DNA of 64,000 nucleotides from Aralia elata (GCA_034770075.1 CM068383.1:45837222-45901221), one strand, 5' to 3'; counted from the stretch's first letter, positions 46,303 through 58,530 are shown. Made by a program: numbers and translations. The notes: generated from the sequence alone by a model not told the origin.

Positions 46303-48497
46303 GTATGCCCTTAAGTTCTTTAGCATCGATTTAGTGTACGTTCCTTGGGTCAAGCTGAGCATCCTTTTAGATCTATCTCTATAGATTTTTATCCCCAATA
46401 CATAGGATGTTTCTTTCAAGTCCTTCATGGAGAAGTGTTTAGACAACCATATCTTTACTGATTGTAGCATTAGAATGTCATTCCCTATAAGTAATATATC
46501 ATCAACATATAATACTAAGAATGTTACAACACTCCCACTAACCTTTTTGTACACATAAGTTTCATCCTCATTTTTTATAAAATCAAACTCTTTGATTGTC
46601 TCATCAAAACGGATGTTCCATCTATGAGAAGCTTGCTTCAACCCATAAATGGATCGTTATAGTTTACAAACTTAATTTGTTATAACTTTTGAAATAAATC
46701 CCTCTCGCTGTATCATGTATACATCCTCTTCTAGTTTCCCATTGAGGAAGGTCGTTTTCACGTCCATTTGCCAAATTTTGTAGTCATAGTAAGCTGCAAT
46801 CGCAAGAAAAAACTGAAATGGACTTGAACATTACAACTGGTAAGAAGGTTTCGTCATAGTTAACTCCTTACCTTTGTTTGAAACCTTTTGCCACCAGTCT
46901 GGACAGATGGTCCAACTACATAACTTTTTCTTTTTCATTATTTCCAGATTTACGATTTGGTTGTGGTACAGAAGGTATCTCTACTTGGACAGGTTCATCC
47001 ACTTGACCTGTAGTGGTTTGTGGTTCTTGAACTTCTTCAAGATCTATTTTCCTCCCACTAGCCCTTTCAAGGATAAACTCCTTTTCCAAGAAGGTAACAT
47101 GTTTTGCAACAAACACCTTTTACTTAGTAGGATTATAGAAATAATATCCTAAACTTTCTTTAGGATATCCCACAAATCTGCACTTATTAGATATTCTCCC
47201 AAGCTTATCATTCTGAAACTTATTCACATAAGCTGGACATCCCCTAATCTTAACATGCTTAAGACTAGATTTTCTCCCTGTCCATAACTCATATGGAGTC
47301 TTTGGGACGGACTTCGAAAGGGCTTATTTAGTAGATATGTAGCCGTATCTAGGGCATAACCCCATAAGGATATTAGAAGATCGATAAAACTCATCATGGA
47401 CCGCACCATGTCCAACATGGTACGATTTATCCTCTCAGATACGCCATTTAGTTGTGGTGTACTAGGAGGTGTCCATTGTGAGAGAATACCATTATCTTTG
47501 AGATAATTAAGAAACTCATTTCGATCGAAGAATCTTAACACTCTTGTCAGTTTGTTTCTCCACTTCACTTCTGAATTCTTTAAACCTTTTAAATGATTCA
47601 GATTTGTATTTCATCAAATACACATATCCAAATCTCAAATGATCATCAGTGAAAGTAATGAAATAAGAATACCATCCTCACACATCTATTGTCATAGGTC
47701 CAGATACATCTGTATGTACCAACTCTAACAATCTTGCAACTCTTTCTCTATGTCCACTAAATGGAGATTTAGTTATTTTTTCCATGAGATAAGATTCACA
47801 AGTTGGATATGATTCAAAATCAAATGACTCTAAAAGCCCATATTTATATAACTTGTTTAGTCTTGTTTCATTAATATGACCGAGTCTGCAATGTTATACG
47901 AAGGTATGATTCACATAATATCTTTTCCCTTTATTAGTTTGTTCAATTTACAAAATATTTTCATATAAGTCAAGTACGTGAAGACCATCAATTAATCTAC
48001 CAGTTTCATACAAAACATTGTCATTATAAATAGAACAACTATTATTCTTTATTATAATATTAAAACTTTCCTTGTCCAACAATGGAATTGAAATAATGTT
48101 TCTAATAAGAACTGGAACATAATAACAACTTATTAAATTAATTAGTTTGCCAGAAGGCAGTGCTAGACAATAAGTTCCCATGGTTAATGCAGCAACCTTG
48201 GCTCCATTCCCCACGCACAGGGTGACTTCTCCTTTATTCAGCTTTCTACTTCTGCTTAGTCCTTGCAAAGAATTGTATATGTGAGAACCACAACCGGTAT
48301 CCAATTCCCAAGTAGAACTTTGACTTACAGAAAGATTTATTTCAATCATGAATAAACCTGTATCTGTAGCTGAAGCTGAATCTTCTCCAAGCTTTGCTTT
48401 TGCTTTGTAAGATACTCCTTGCAGTTTCTCTTCCAATGTCCAGCCTTGTTGCAGTAATCAAGGGGAAGTACATAGGAGGGAGATAAAATTTACATCA
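46303..48497 (-). pseudogene. Copia B2 pol/gag remnant
   Basis: Minus-strand relic. RT piece 46303-46641 with FLVLYVDDILLIGND, cut at SMLK by the insertion of Copia B. Linker about 46640-47220. Integrase C-half at 47224-47568 (QWTPPSTPQLNGVSE). Integrase N-half about 47570-47940. Protease at 47948-48436 with LDTGCGSHIY. Near 48450 the gag knuckle region joins directly to leader sequence (TCAAGGGGAAGTACATAGG), a large deletion, and the homology ends at about 48497. Many frameshifts; the oldest Copia layer here. Confidence 0.85.
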
Positions 48498-48804
48498 TAT
48501 ATACTGAGTAAAAGGGACACCGTGGATGGAAGGTGGTCCGACAAACATTCGAATAAGGTTTAATTTGGCAATTAAATGAATTGACCAAAAATGGCAATTA
48601 ACTTAAATTGACCAAAAATGTGGTAGGATGATATGCATACTCCTAGGATATTGGTGAGGCTGATCACCTACCAGATATCCGAACTCAAAAGGTTCTAAGT
48701 CATTGAAGACTGACAGAACAAATTGAAATATATGGTTCTGGGACAGAACCCTCAGTTATATACATCACCTGACATCTTTCAAATCAAACACATTGTGTTT
48801 ATAT
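48498..48804. other. Unassigned 307 bp
   Basis: Between the Copia B2 relic and LTR fragment E. May be the upstream part of the E LTR, but has no counterpart at the second E copy. No gene or motif recognised. Confidence 0.4.
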
Positions 48805-49490
48805 TTTCAAATGAACTTGCTGAGCATTTGTAGCTCATTCTTGCGCATATCTTCTTTTGCAGCTTTAAATGATATCCCTAGCACTTCTGGACAGATAAAG
48901 GGAAAGGACACGGTTACTAATTTTATTAACTGCTTTTGAATAATCTAAGTCTTTTAAAGGCTTTTGTTGTAATAATTTAATACTGAGAACAATGTAATCG
49001 AATCAAATAATATGTAATATATTATGATCCTTTATTTCATCGATTACGTTATACTCTGATCTTTATTTTATTTAGTATAGTTGTACTAAGTTAGATACAG
49101 TATCTATACGAACTATACATCTGAATGAGGGTATTTAAATGATGTTGAAAGTCCTATATGTTGTGGGGTTACACTTAATGAGCGCCGGTAAGGTGCCATC
49201 TTTACCGGAATGTGCCCCTCAGTTCTATGGACAATCTTCTCATTAATACTGTGAATGTCAGATAGATAGGGAATATAAATATAAAAGAGGTATTCATTAG
49301 ATATGAATCTATACATCCAAGTGAGGGTATCCAAACACAGACAACGTTCTGGCCGGAACTAGTACCTGTTATGGGATACTATGAACCTTGGATAGATAGA
49401 AGTCATATTTTATTGAATATTTATAGTTATATAGTTTCACGTGAGCACCAGATCTGCTATAGGGGAGTGTTGGGATTTGGGGGCGTCACA
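48805..49490 (+). repeat. LTR fragment E, copy 1
   Basis: Matches 60536-61226 over about 690 bp, same orientation. Ends GGGGGCGTCACA, a typical plant Gypsy LTR end. Near the start: TGCTGAGC-N7-GCTCATTCTTGC then TTTTGCAG, also found in the G LTR. No PBS follows, so it is a fragment or solo LTR remnant. Confidence 0.65.
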
Positions 49491-49595
49491 CTTAACCCTA
49501 GAAACATTGCACGTCGAACGCGCGAACGCCCGACGCCCGAACGCTCGACGACACAAATTTTCCCCCAACCGAGTGCCTATTTTCCCCTTTCCAAG
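49491..49595. other. GC-rich spacer before element D
   Basis: Contains CGAACGCCCGACGCCCGAAC-type words; otherwise nothing recognised. Two short plus-strand frames overlap it and are not credible. Confidence 0.5.
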
Positions 49596-51181
49596 TGATG
49601 AGTGGGTTTTATACCTACGAATTGGATATCTTATAGGCTCAATTATTTGTTATCTTTAAGTATTTTTAGTATTATTTTACTTGTTATTTCATTGGTTTTG
49701 TAGAAACGGCTTTGAATGGACATTTATGGAAAATTTGGATTTCAGAGGCATTTTTGTAATTTCTGCAAAAGTGGTCGGCGTCGGGGCGCGAGTTTCAGGC
49801 TAATTTTGGCGTCAGGGCAAGCTCCAGTTTGGTTCGCACTGGGGTGAGCTCCCCAGGCCAATTTTGGCGCCAGGGCGAGCTCCTTAGGCTAAAACTGAGG
49901 TCGGGGCGGGCCCATCGGAAATTTCCAGCGGCTAAGTTTGTCTTGTTCTAACATAGTGGGAAGGCTCGAAAGGAATTTTAGGAGCTTGATTGAGACTTGA
50001 AGAGAGATAATGGTCGGATTATTAGGCATCTAGGGAGTGCAAATCAGATTATGCAAGGATTGAAATTATCAAAGCTAGGGTTTAAACTAACAAGGAAGAG
50101 AACAAAAGAGAAGAAAGAAGCACCATAACATCACAAAAGAGCTAAGGATTGCAATTTGGAGAAGGAAAGCTAGGGAAGAAGATACCACCAAGCAAGCAAT
50201 TCGGGATTCAATCTAAAAAGGGTTTTATCATTCTATTTTCTAGCATTTCATTCTTACTTTGTAATTCCAAAACCATGTTATGTAAATTGAATATGATGTT
50301 ATTTAGAGCTATCATGAACTAAACTTTCATTTCTAAGATTCCAATGGAACCCAACTCATAGTTTGTATTGAATGCTCTCTCTTCGAATATTAGTTAGACT
50401 TTTTTGAATTGGATTTCATAACCTATGATTATGGATTAATTGGTTGGCCCGTAATTACCTTGGTAACCTATATGAAATTGAGAAATGGAATATAGTGTTA
50501 AGACCTAGTTATGAATTCATGTGAAAGTTGGACATTCTTATGGGTAATTTATGAGATTATGTGACGTGAGTCTTATGTATTATCCTCAAGAGTAAATTAT
50601 TTGATTATATTTAGGATAGACATATACCTAAATATCACATGCATTCAATTGAGAATCTATGCTTGATGGTTTCTATTGCGAGAGTTGGTAATTGAGAGAG
50701 TAGTTAATGAGATTTTCCATGACATATATCTTGTTAATTATTCTTGATATTGGTTTCTTGTTAGTGTGTAGAATAGAGATATATCTATACACTGTATTAG
50801 GGAATACGTATTTGACCATCGAGAGAGGCTTTTATATAAATGTGATTTCTCGGATGACAATTCTTATGTTCTAACTAGTTGAAAGAGAGAGTTGTGATAT
50901 TCAAATGAAGAGTTGGGGGAAATTTTAATCTTAGATCTTTCTATCTTGAATTCTATCTGTGTTTCATTTAATTCTTGCTTTCTTAATTATCTTTTTTAGT
51001 TTTAATTATCAACAAAATCAAATCATATCATCATTGTTTAAATAGGATTAACTTGTCATGTGATTGGTAATTGGTAGTTATTTGACATAATTCCCCATGG
51101 GTTCGACACTATACTTACTTTATATTACTTGTCGACCGCGTATACTTGCACGTGTTTTATTGATTGTGAAATCGATCAACA
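49596..51181 (+). repeat. Element D 5' LTR (1586 bp)
   Basis: TGATGAGTGGGTTTTATAC ... GATCAACA. GC-word island at 49774-49915. No gene. Confidence 0.85.
49774..49915. repeat. GC-word island in D LTR
   Basis: Five words related to GGCGTCGGGGCGCGAG and GGCGCCAGGGCGAGCTCC; they resemble the reverse complement of the A words, as expected from the opposite orientation. Confidence 0.75.
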
Positions 51182-51187
51182 AGTTTT

Positions 51188-51205
51188 TGACGCTGTTGCC
51201 GGGGA
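51188..51205 (+). other. Primer-binding site, tRNA-Asp type (element D)
   Basis: TGACGCTGTTGCCGGGGA, two mismatches to the A PBS; 6 nt after the LTR. Confidence 0.82.
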
Positions 51206-51308
51206 ATTATTCTATAATAATTTTACTAATATTGATTATAGTCGAATTGATCTTAATTTGGCCTTGTATATAATATTTCATTTTATTGTGTAGGTACTCT
51301 TGATTTGT

Positions 51309-52442
51309 ATGCGACGCGCACAAAGTCTAGAGTTATTTCCTTACGATCCCGAGATCGAGAGAAATATTCGAAGACTAAGAATAGAAAGAGTTAGGGGTCC
51401 TAACAATCAAGAGAATATGGAGGCAGATGAGAATAAAGCATTGAGAGACTATGCAACACTGCGGATTAATGAATTGCAATCTAGTATAGCAACGCCGACA
51501 ATAGCTGTTAATTCATTTGAAATCAAACCGGAGACAATACAAATGATGCAAAATTTGGTACAGTTTGGGGGTATGGCTAATGATGACCCAAATGAGCATT
51601 TATTGAGCTTTATTGAGATATGTGATACTTTCAAATTTAATGGAATATCGGATAATGCTGTGAGGCTTAGACTATTCCCATTCACATTGAGAGACAAAGG
51701 TAAGAGTTGGCTTCACTCATTACCACCGGGGTCCATTACTACATGGGCAGACTTAGCACAGAAATTTTTGGCAAAATTCTTCCCTCCTGCTAAGACTGCT
51801 AAAATGAGAAATGATATTTCAACCTTTGAGCAACATCCTGGCGAATCATTATATGAGGTATGGGAGAGATACAAAGAATTGCTTCGGAGATGCCCTCATC
51901 ATGGATTACCTCAATGGATGCAAATAAATACTTTTTACAATGGGTTCGGATCTCACACTCAGACTAGTATTAATGCAGCTTCGGGAGGGGCATTCATGGC
52001 TAAGAATTATGGAGATGCATATAAGTTGCTAGAAACAATGGTTGCAAATAACTATCAATGGCCAACTTCTAGAGTTAATCAACAAAAAGTGGTCGGGGTA
52101 TTAGAAGTGGATGTTATCACAGCTTTAGCAGCTCAGTTGTCAGCTATGTCTAAAAAGATTGATTCCATCGTTGATTCAAAGGTGCAGCAGGTAGCCGTTG
52201 TTTGTGAACTATGTGCGGGGACACATGCCACTGACCAATGTGCCATTAACCCTGAGGCAGTGCAGTTTATGAGTAGCTACCAGAGACCACCAAACCCATA
52301 CCAAAACATTTATAATGCTGGAAATAGAAACCTCCCTAACTTTTCATGGAGCAACAACCAAAACCATCAACAAGCTCCAAGACCACACTATCCCCCGAGG
52401 TTCCAAAATCAGCAACAACACCATGCTGCACAAACTTCATAA
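51309..52442 (+). CDS. Gag of element D
   Basis: 377 codons from the first ATG (51309; the frame is open three codons further upstream without an ATG). Capsid protein of the Retrotrans_gag family: N-terminal LFPYDPEIERNIRRLR, then FEIKPETIQMMQNLVQFGG, the core WLHSLPPGSITTWADLAQKF and FFPPAKTAKMRNDISTFEQ, and YEVWERYKELLRRCPHHGLP. Knuckle CELCAGTHATDQC near residue 300, then an Asn/Gln/Pro-rich tail. It would form the cytoplasmic particle that packages element RNA. The frame is intact; downstream protease and pol are not in the same uninterrupted frame. Confidence 0.88.
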   Translation: MRRAQSLELFPYDPEIERNIRRLRIERVRGPNNQENMEADENKALRDYATLRINELQSSIATPTIAVNSFEIKPETIQMMQNLVQFGGMANDDPNEHLLSFIEICDTFKFNGISDNAVRLRLFPFTLRDKGKSWLHSLPPGSITTWADLAQKFLAKFFPPAKTAKMRNDISTFEQHPGESLYEVWERYKELLRRCPHHGLPQWMQINTFYNGFGSHTQTSINAASGGAFMAKNYGDAYKLLETMVANNYQWPTSRVNQQKVVGVLEVDVITALAAQLSAMSKKIDSIVDSKVQQVAVVCELCAGTHATDQCAINPEAVQFMSSYQRPPNPYQNIYNAGNRNLPNFSWSNNQNHQQAPRPHYPPRFQNQQQHHAAQTS

Positions 52443-53458
52443 CCAGAAAGAAAGCCAAATCTGAAAGAGCTGATGTTGAAATACATGGCCAACAATGATG
52501 TGTTGATAAGCCAAGCAACGGGCATAAAAAATTTGGAAAATCAAGTGGGACAAATGGCTAGCTTGTTATCAAATAGACCCCAAGGATCTCTTCTTAGTAA
52601 CACATAAACTAACCTAAGGAGAGAAGGGAAAGAGGAATGTCAAGCAGTAACACTTAGGAGTGAAAAACAAACCCTGCAGGCACTTGAAATGTAAAGGGAG
52701 GCAGCCCAGAATAGAGAGGCCACTGATAAAGCCAATGTTGTTCCTACATCAAAAGTGTTCCCACCAGTTCCATTCCCTCAAAGACTACAAAAAAAAAATT
52801 AGATAAACATTTTTTCAAATTCCTAGAGGTCTTCAAATTCATGAAGGGTATTCTGTCTAGAAAGAAGAGATTAGATGATTTTGAAACAATGGCTTTAACT
52901 GAGGAATGCAGTGCAATGTTACAAAGAAAACTACCTCCTAAGTTGAAGGATCCAGGCAGTTTCACCATACCGTGCACTATTGGTAGCTTATCGTTTAGTA
53001 AATGTTTGTGTGACTTGGGTGCTAGCATAAATCTCATGCCTTTATCAGTATATACTCAGTTGGGACATCTTGCACTAAAGCCAACAAACAAATCTCTTCA
53101 GCTTGCAGACTGGTCAGTTACTTATCCAAGGGGGATTATGGAGGACATTCTTGTAAAGGTGGATAAGTTCATCTTTCTAGCTGATTTTATCATCCTAGAT
53201 TATGAGGAAGATAAAAACATTCCCATTATTCTTGGGAGGCCTTTTCTAGCCACTGAGGGAACTTTGATAGATGTGCAAAAGGGCAAGCTTACTATGCGGG
53301 TTCAGGACCAAGAGGTGACATTCAATGTATTTAAGGCTATGAAATTTCCTTCAGACAATGAAGAATGCTTTCAGGTGGATGTGATTGAGCAAGTTGTGAA
53401 TGATGGACTTTTGAATGTTTTGAACAATGATCTATTGGAGACCACACTATTGGGATAA
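52443..53458 (+). pseudogene. Protease of element D
   Basis: The clean part is 52841-53458: TEECSAMLQRKLPPKLKDPG, active site CDLGASINLMPLS, flap-side IPIILGRPFLAT. Upstream, 52443-52840 has stops, and the motif FLEVF joins directly to KFMKGIL, so about 26 residues present in element C (KLHINIPFVEALEQMPSYVK region) are deleted. The 52841 Met is internal. Ends at a TAA after which homology continues in the same frame. Confidence 0.82.
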
Positions 53459-54720
53459 TTTGACATATATGATCTAGAATTGATTGAATACTTACAGATT
53501 TTGGATGCAATACCACGGGGTAGCAAGTTTAAGATCCCGTTTGAATCTTTGGAATGTGCAGACAAATCTACAGATCGTTTGAGACCATCTCTTGAGATAC
53601 CTCCTTCACTTGAGCTCAAACCATTACATAATCATCTCAGGTATGCTTATTTGGGTGAATCATATACTTTACATGTTATTATTGCATCTGTACTTAACGA
53701 ATTTTAGGAAAGTAAGCTGATACAAGTTCTTCGAGAGTACAAAACTGCAATTAGATGGACCATTGCTGACATCAAAGGAATAAGCCCATCATTATGTATG
53801 CACAAAATTTTGATGGAGGATGATAGCAATCCTACAGTGGAACAACAGAGGAGACTCAATCCAATTATGAAAGAGGTAGTCAAGAAAGAGATCTTAAAAT
53901 GGCTGGATGCTGAAATTGTATATCCCATTTCTGACAGTTCTTGGGTAAGTCCGGTTCAATGTGTACCAAAGAAAAGGGGAATGACTGTAGTAGCAAATGA
54001 AAACAATGAGCTGATACTGACAAGGACAGTAATTGGTTGGAGGGTTTGCATGGATTACCGAAAACTTAATAAAGTAACCCGAAAAGATCATTTTTCCCTA
54101 CCTTTTATTGATCAGATGTTGGATAAATTTGCTGGGCATGGGTACTACTGTTTATTGGATGGTTATTCGGGGTACAATTACATTGCAATTGCTCTGGAGG
54201 ATCAGAAAATAACTAAGTTCACTTGTCCGTATGGTACTTTTGCTTTTAGGAAGATGTCGTTCGGATTGTGCAATGCACCGGCAACTTTTCAAAGTGTATG
54301 ATGGCAATTTTTTTAGACATGGTGGAACGCAATGTGGAGGTTTTCATGGATGATTTTTTAGTATTTGGGGACTCTTTTGACAGTTATTTAGAAAATCTAG
54401 TCATGATATTGAAAAGGTGCGTGGAAACTAATTTGGTGCTTAAATGGGAAAAGTGCTATGTCATGGTGTAAGAAGGGATCATCCTCGGGCATAAAGTGTC
54501 AGCAAAAGGTTTAGAGGTGGACAAAGCCAAACTTGAGATAATTGAAAACTTACCACCACCAGCTTCAGCAAAGGGGATTCGTAGTTTTTTGGGACATGCC
54601 GGGTTTTATCGGAGATTCATAAAGGACTTTTCCAGAATCACGAAACCATTAGGCAGTTTATTAGAGAAAGATGTCCATTCAAATTTGACGAGGATTGTTT
54701 GTCAGCATTTGAGCTATTAA
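53459..54720 (+). pseudogene. Reverse transcriptase of element D
   Basis: Segments 53480-53706, 53798-54301, 54268-54471 and 54496-54720. Gypsy-type RT: SSWVSPVQCVPKKRGMTVV, RVCMDYRKLNKVTRKDHF, FAFRKMSFGLCNAPATFQ, catalytic FMDDFLVFG, then FLGHAGFYRRFIKDFSRI. Stops at 53456 and 53705, a +1-type shift near 54290, a TAA at 54469-54471, and another shift near 54690 break it. Confidence 0.85.
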
Positions 54721-54727
54721 AAAGAAA

Positions 54728-55156
54728 TTGACTACAGCACCAGTGATAATTGCACCAGATTGGTCAATGCCATTCGAATTAATGTGTGATGCTAGCGACT
54801 ACGCATTTGGGACTGTTTTGGGCCAACGCAAAGAAAAGGTTTTTCATGCCATTTACTATGCTAGCAAAACCTTAACTGATGCACAACTCAATTACACGGC
54901 TACTGAAAAAGAGTTGCTTGCAGTGGTCTATGCATTCGACAAGTTTCGTTCCTACTTGGTTGGAACAAAGGTGGTGGTATACACGGACCATTCGGCCATA
55001 CGGTATTTGATTGCCAAAAAGGATGCCAAACCCCGACTTATTAAATGGATTCTACTGCTGCAGGAATTTATTTGGAAATTAGGGATAGAAAGGGGACTGA
55101 AAACCATCTATCAAGATTGGAAAATCCGGGTCAAAATAAGGAAGACAAAGTTTTAA
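54728..55156 (+). pseudogene. RNase H of element D
   Basis: [20 protein letters not shown] with the first catalytic Asp, then ASDYAFG, catalytic Glu in [11 protein letters not shown], and [10 protein letters not shown] with another Asp. A frameshift near 55080-55150 separates the RNase H from the downstream spacer (FPDEQLFMV in the 55045 frame). Confidence 0.85.
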
Positions 55157-56494
55157 TCAATGAGTCTTTCCCGGATGAGCAGCTGTTTATGGTTCAGGGC
55201 GAATGTACATGGTATGCTGATTTTGCTAACTACTTGGTTAGTAACACCCTTCCCCCGGACTTGACATGGCAACAAAAGAAAAAGTTTCTTCATGATTGCA
55301 AAAAGTACATGTGGGATGAGCCGTTTCTGTTGAAACATTGCGCAGATTAAATTATACGACGGTGTGTTCCGCAAAGTGAAATTGAGAGCATCCTACATTA
55401 TTGTCATGATTCACTGTATGGAGGACACTGCGGGGGTGAGAAGATAGCTGCCAAGGTGTTACAAGCAGGATTTTTCTGGTCCACGCTGTTTAAGGATGCC
55501 CACCAATTCGTTCAGAGATGTGATAGATGTCAAAGAATGGAAAATATCTCCAAACGTCATGAGATGCCATTGAACACAATTTTAAAAGTTGAAGTCTTCG
55601 ATGTTTGGGTGATAGACTTTATGGGGCCATTTCCTTCCTCTTTCAACAACCTCTACATTCTCTTGGTAGTGGACTATGTCTCTAAATGGGTGGAAGCAAG
55701 TGCTTTGCCGACTAATGATGCAAAGGTGGTGCTGAAATTTGTGCAGAAAAATATCTTCACAAGATTTGGCTCCCTAAGGACAATTATCAGTGATGAAGGG
55801 AGCCACTTCTGCAATAAATATTTTGCAGCTCTCTTGGCTAAGTGTGGGGTTAATCACAGAATTGCTACAGCCTATCACCCCCAGACCAATGGTCAAATAG
55901 AAGTCTCTAATACGGAAGTGAAGAAAATTTTAGAAAGGATCGTCAATCCCACTAGAAAAATTGGTCAATGAAGTTAGATAGCGCACTTTGGGCTTATAGG
56001 ACAGCATACAAGACACCCATTGGCATGTCACCATATCAGCTAGTCTATGGCAAAGCATGCGACCTTCCTGTTGAACTCGAGCACAAAGCATACTGGGCCA
56101 TCAGAAAATTGAATTTTGATCTCACAACTGCAGGGGAGAGGAGGCTTCTCCAACTTAATGAACTTGATGAATTCTGTCTGCAAGCTTATGAGAACTCGAA
56201 GTATACAAGGAAAAAGTCAAAAAGTGGCATGATCAGAAGATTATCGAAAGGAAATTTAAGCCAGGCCAAGGTGTGCTATTATACAACTCTCGCCTGAGGT
56301 TATTTCCAGGCAAGCTCAAGTTACGGTGGTCCGGCCCATTCACTGTCAAACAGGCATTCCTTCATGGCACCGTCGAATTGTTTGGTCATAATCAGGATGA
56401 AACATTTAAAGTTAACGGACAACGTTTAAAGCACTATTGGGGTGGTGGCTTCGATCGCCAGAAAACCTCGATCACTCTTGCCGATCAAGCTTGA
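55157..56494 (+). pseudogene. Integrase of element D
   Basis: HHCC zinc region at about 55395-55535 (HDSLYGGHCGG ... CDRCQRM), catalytic core with VIDFMGPF (Asp), IISDEGSHF (Asp) and NGQIEVSNTEVKK (Glu), then [20 protein letters not shown] and the C-terminal end LFPGKLKLRWSGPFTV in a different frame. Stops and shifts near 55350, 55971 and 56270-56297. The core residues of DD35E are all present, but the frame is broken. Confidence 0.85.
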
Positions 56495-56510
56495 AGCAAT
56501 GAGTAGTCAG

Positions 56511-56551
56511 GTCGAGGACTGTAAACCAAGTGTTGGATGGGAGGCAACCCA
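56511..56551 (+). other. Conserved post-coding hairpin block of element D
   Basis: GTCGAGGACTGTAAACCAAG then GGATGGGAGGCAACCCATT; stem ATGGG/CCCAT, a compensated version of the TTGGG/CCCAA stem of A and C. Confidence 0.75.
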
Positions 56552-56803
56552 TTATCTCTATCCATATCCTTTATGTTTAGTTGTTATATTTCAATTACGC
56601 AAGTTTCAAAATTTCAAGTTTCTAAGTTTTCAATGCATGTGTTTTTGGTTAGTTTAGCTTGTGAGCTCGATTTGCTCTAAAGGCCCATTATTCGCTCAAA
56701 ATGTCTAATGTATGCTTGGAATGTTGCATTGTATCAGGTTAGGTGTTTGGAGGATGCTTGCTGCATTGGAAATTGAAAATTCAATTTTTTTTGGAAATCA
56801 AGC
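56552..56803 (+). other. 3' tail of element D
   Basis: No gene; no AAGTTTGGGGG tract as in A and C. Limit with the next element uncertain. Confidence 0.4.
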
Positions 56804-56905
56804 GAGCTCGCCCCGGTGGCAAAATGCAGTACAAATTCCGCGCCCCCGCGGCAAATTTTAGTGTAATTTTCGTGCCCCGACGCGGAACGTGATTGTCGAC
56901 GCCGG
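56804..56905. repeat. GC-word island downstream of D
   Basis: Words GCTCGCCCCGGTGGC, CGCGCCCCCGCGGC, CGTGCCCCGACGCGG and CGACGCCGGG in AT-rich surroundings. Belongs either to the D tail or to the Tat-like element that follows. Confidence 0.7.
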
Positions 56906-56949
56906 GTTTTTGCTTCGTGGGTCCTTTTTTGTCTTTTCCAATTTTTAGC

Positions 56950-57240
56950 CTTTTGATTAAATGATTTTTGGAAAAGATCGGCATTAATGTCGACGGGGTT
57001 TTGAAAGATCGTTTTTTATGATGAGCCAATTAACCAGAGTTGCCAGTTGGTATATTTGAAATGGATGTACCAACTCATCCGAGTTTTCGTTTTTTATAAA
57101 TCGCTGGCTCATATGTGACTCCGAATTAATTGGTCTGCGAACCGAGATTCATAGAGTTCGGGGGCTTGCTTAAGTGAGGGGAAGGTGTTAGGCACCCCTC
57201 GACTTCCGTGAAATACGGTTACCGCAATCTTGATGCTGTC
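56950..57240 (+). mobile_element. Tat/Ogre-like Gypsy leader fragment
   Basis: Contains AGAGTTGCCAG, TTGGTCTGCGAACC, GAGTTCGGGGGCTTGCTTA and GAGGGGAAGGTGTTAGGCAC, in the order I know from leaders of Tat/Ogre-lineage elements. No gag or pol of this element is present downstream. Confidence 0.55.
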
Positions 57241-58530
57241 CTATCTTTTAATTCATGAAATGTGTATATGTGCAGGCGTGTGTGTGTGTGTGTGCTTATG
57301 TGAATGTTGTGGTGAGTTTGTATGAAAGAATCATTTGGATTTTTGGGAAAGTCGTGCTTTAATTTGGGAACGCTTTGGAATGTCTTTTCGGCATACACGA
57401 GAAAGCTTTATGAAAGAGGTTTGATTTAAATTGTCAAAATTAGGAGATTTTTTCATTAGGTGACGTTTTGGCAAAAGAGGATTTTATTAAGCCTTAGCAA
57501 AAATAGGAATCGAGATTTATACGTTGCTTTCATAAATGATGGGCAATTTCTAGGATCTCTTTCGCCCTATACATCAAGGCTTAATAAAACCTTTAATTTC
57601 TTTTATAAAACCCATTTTTTGTGACATTTGAAAATAACCTCTTTTTAGCTCATTAGTATTTCCAATTTTTAGCCTCGTGATGCTAATATCCTACTTTGAT
57701 TGATTTTAGAAAAGATCTTTATCGTTTAATCTTTTGAAACCATTTGGTGTCACGAAATATAATCAAGCATAAACATGCGTTGGGGCTGTCCACGGGCATG
57801 TAAGCCATCAAAATATCCCCAAACGCCAACAATCACATATTCCACTAATACGGGGCCTTAAACCCGATTCTCGTCTTAACGTCGTTTTAAGGCCCAACGG
57901 TTACATATTACAAAAACAAGCACCTTGAATCTATAAATACATCAAAACGTCCATTATCGGATTTGAACCACGGGGTCGCGTTCCTAGGCTCACACGAGAT
58001 TATGACATGCCCACAAAATGAATACTACATAATTAACCAACCCGGATTTATCTAATACACCATGATATCCTAAAATGACAATCTAAATAAATTACACCCA
58101 ATGAACCACCATAAACAAGCTAGAAATTTCATCAATTGGATATCCTCGGGTTATTAGGAAGAATTTTGTTCCGATGGAACCCTCACCAATAATCCCTAAT
58201 CCATGATTATTCAACAAGGTACATGAAAGTTACATCTAATTTACTCAATCAATATGACATGAATTGCTAGAACAAATAGAAATTTTCACCTTGCAATTGA
58301 TCTCAAATGGATGTGAACTTGTGTATTTGAATAGGATAAGGAGTGTATTTGATACAACAAAAATCAAAAGAATTAAATCCTCTCTTTTTTTCTTCTCCTT
58401 TCTCCCTATTTTGTTACAAAATCTAGCTATTTTCTCTCTATTTCCGTGTTTTTGCTGCTGCAGAAATTCTTCTTCTTCCAAAACTGCTGAAACTCTCTCT
58501 CCCTGTATGCTGCACAAAACTGGGCTGAAA
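57241..58530. other. Unassigned 1.3 kb
   Basis: Holds a short (TG)n run at about 57278-57294. No credible open frame; the 89- and 118-codon frames around 58250-58600 overlap each other on opposite strands and show no protein features. Confidence 0.5.

Larger units (their letters stand above)
49596..56800 (+). mobile_element. Ty3/Gypsy element D, plus strand, 3'-truncated
   Basis: 5' LTR 49596-51181, tRNA-Asp type PBS, gag, protease, RT, RNase H, integrase, post-coding hairpin block; no terminal polypurine tract or 3' LTR found. Athila-like by gag and PBS, without an envelope-like frame after integrase. The only A/C/D member here with a pol, but pol is frameshifted. The 3' limit is approximate. 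Confidence 0.82.
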
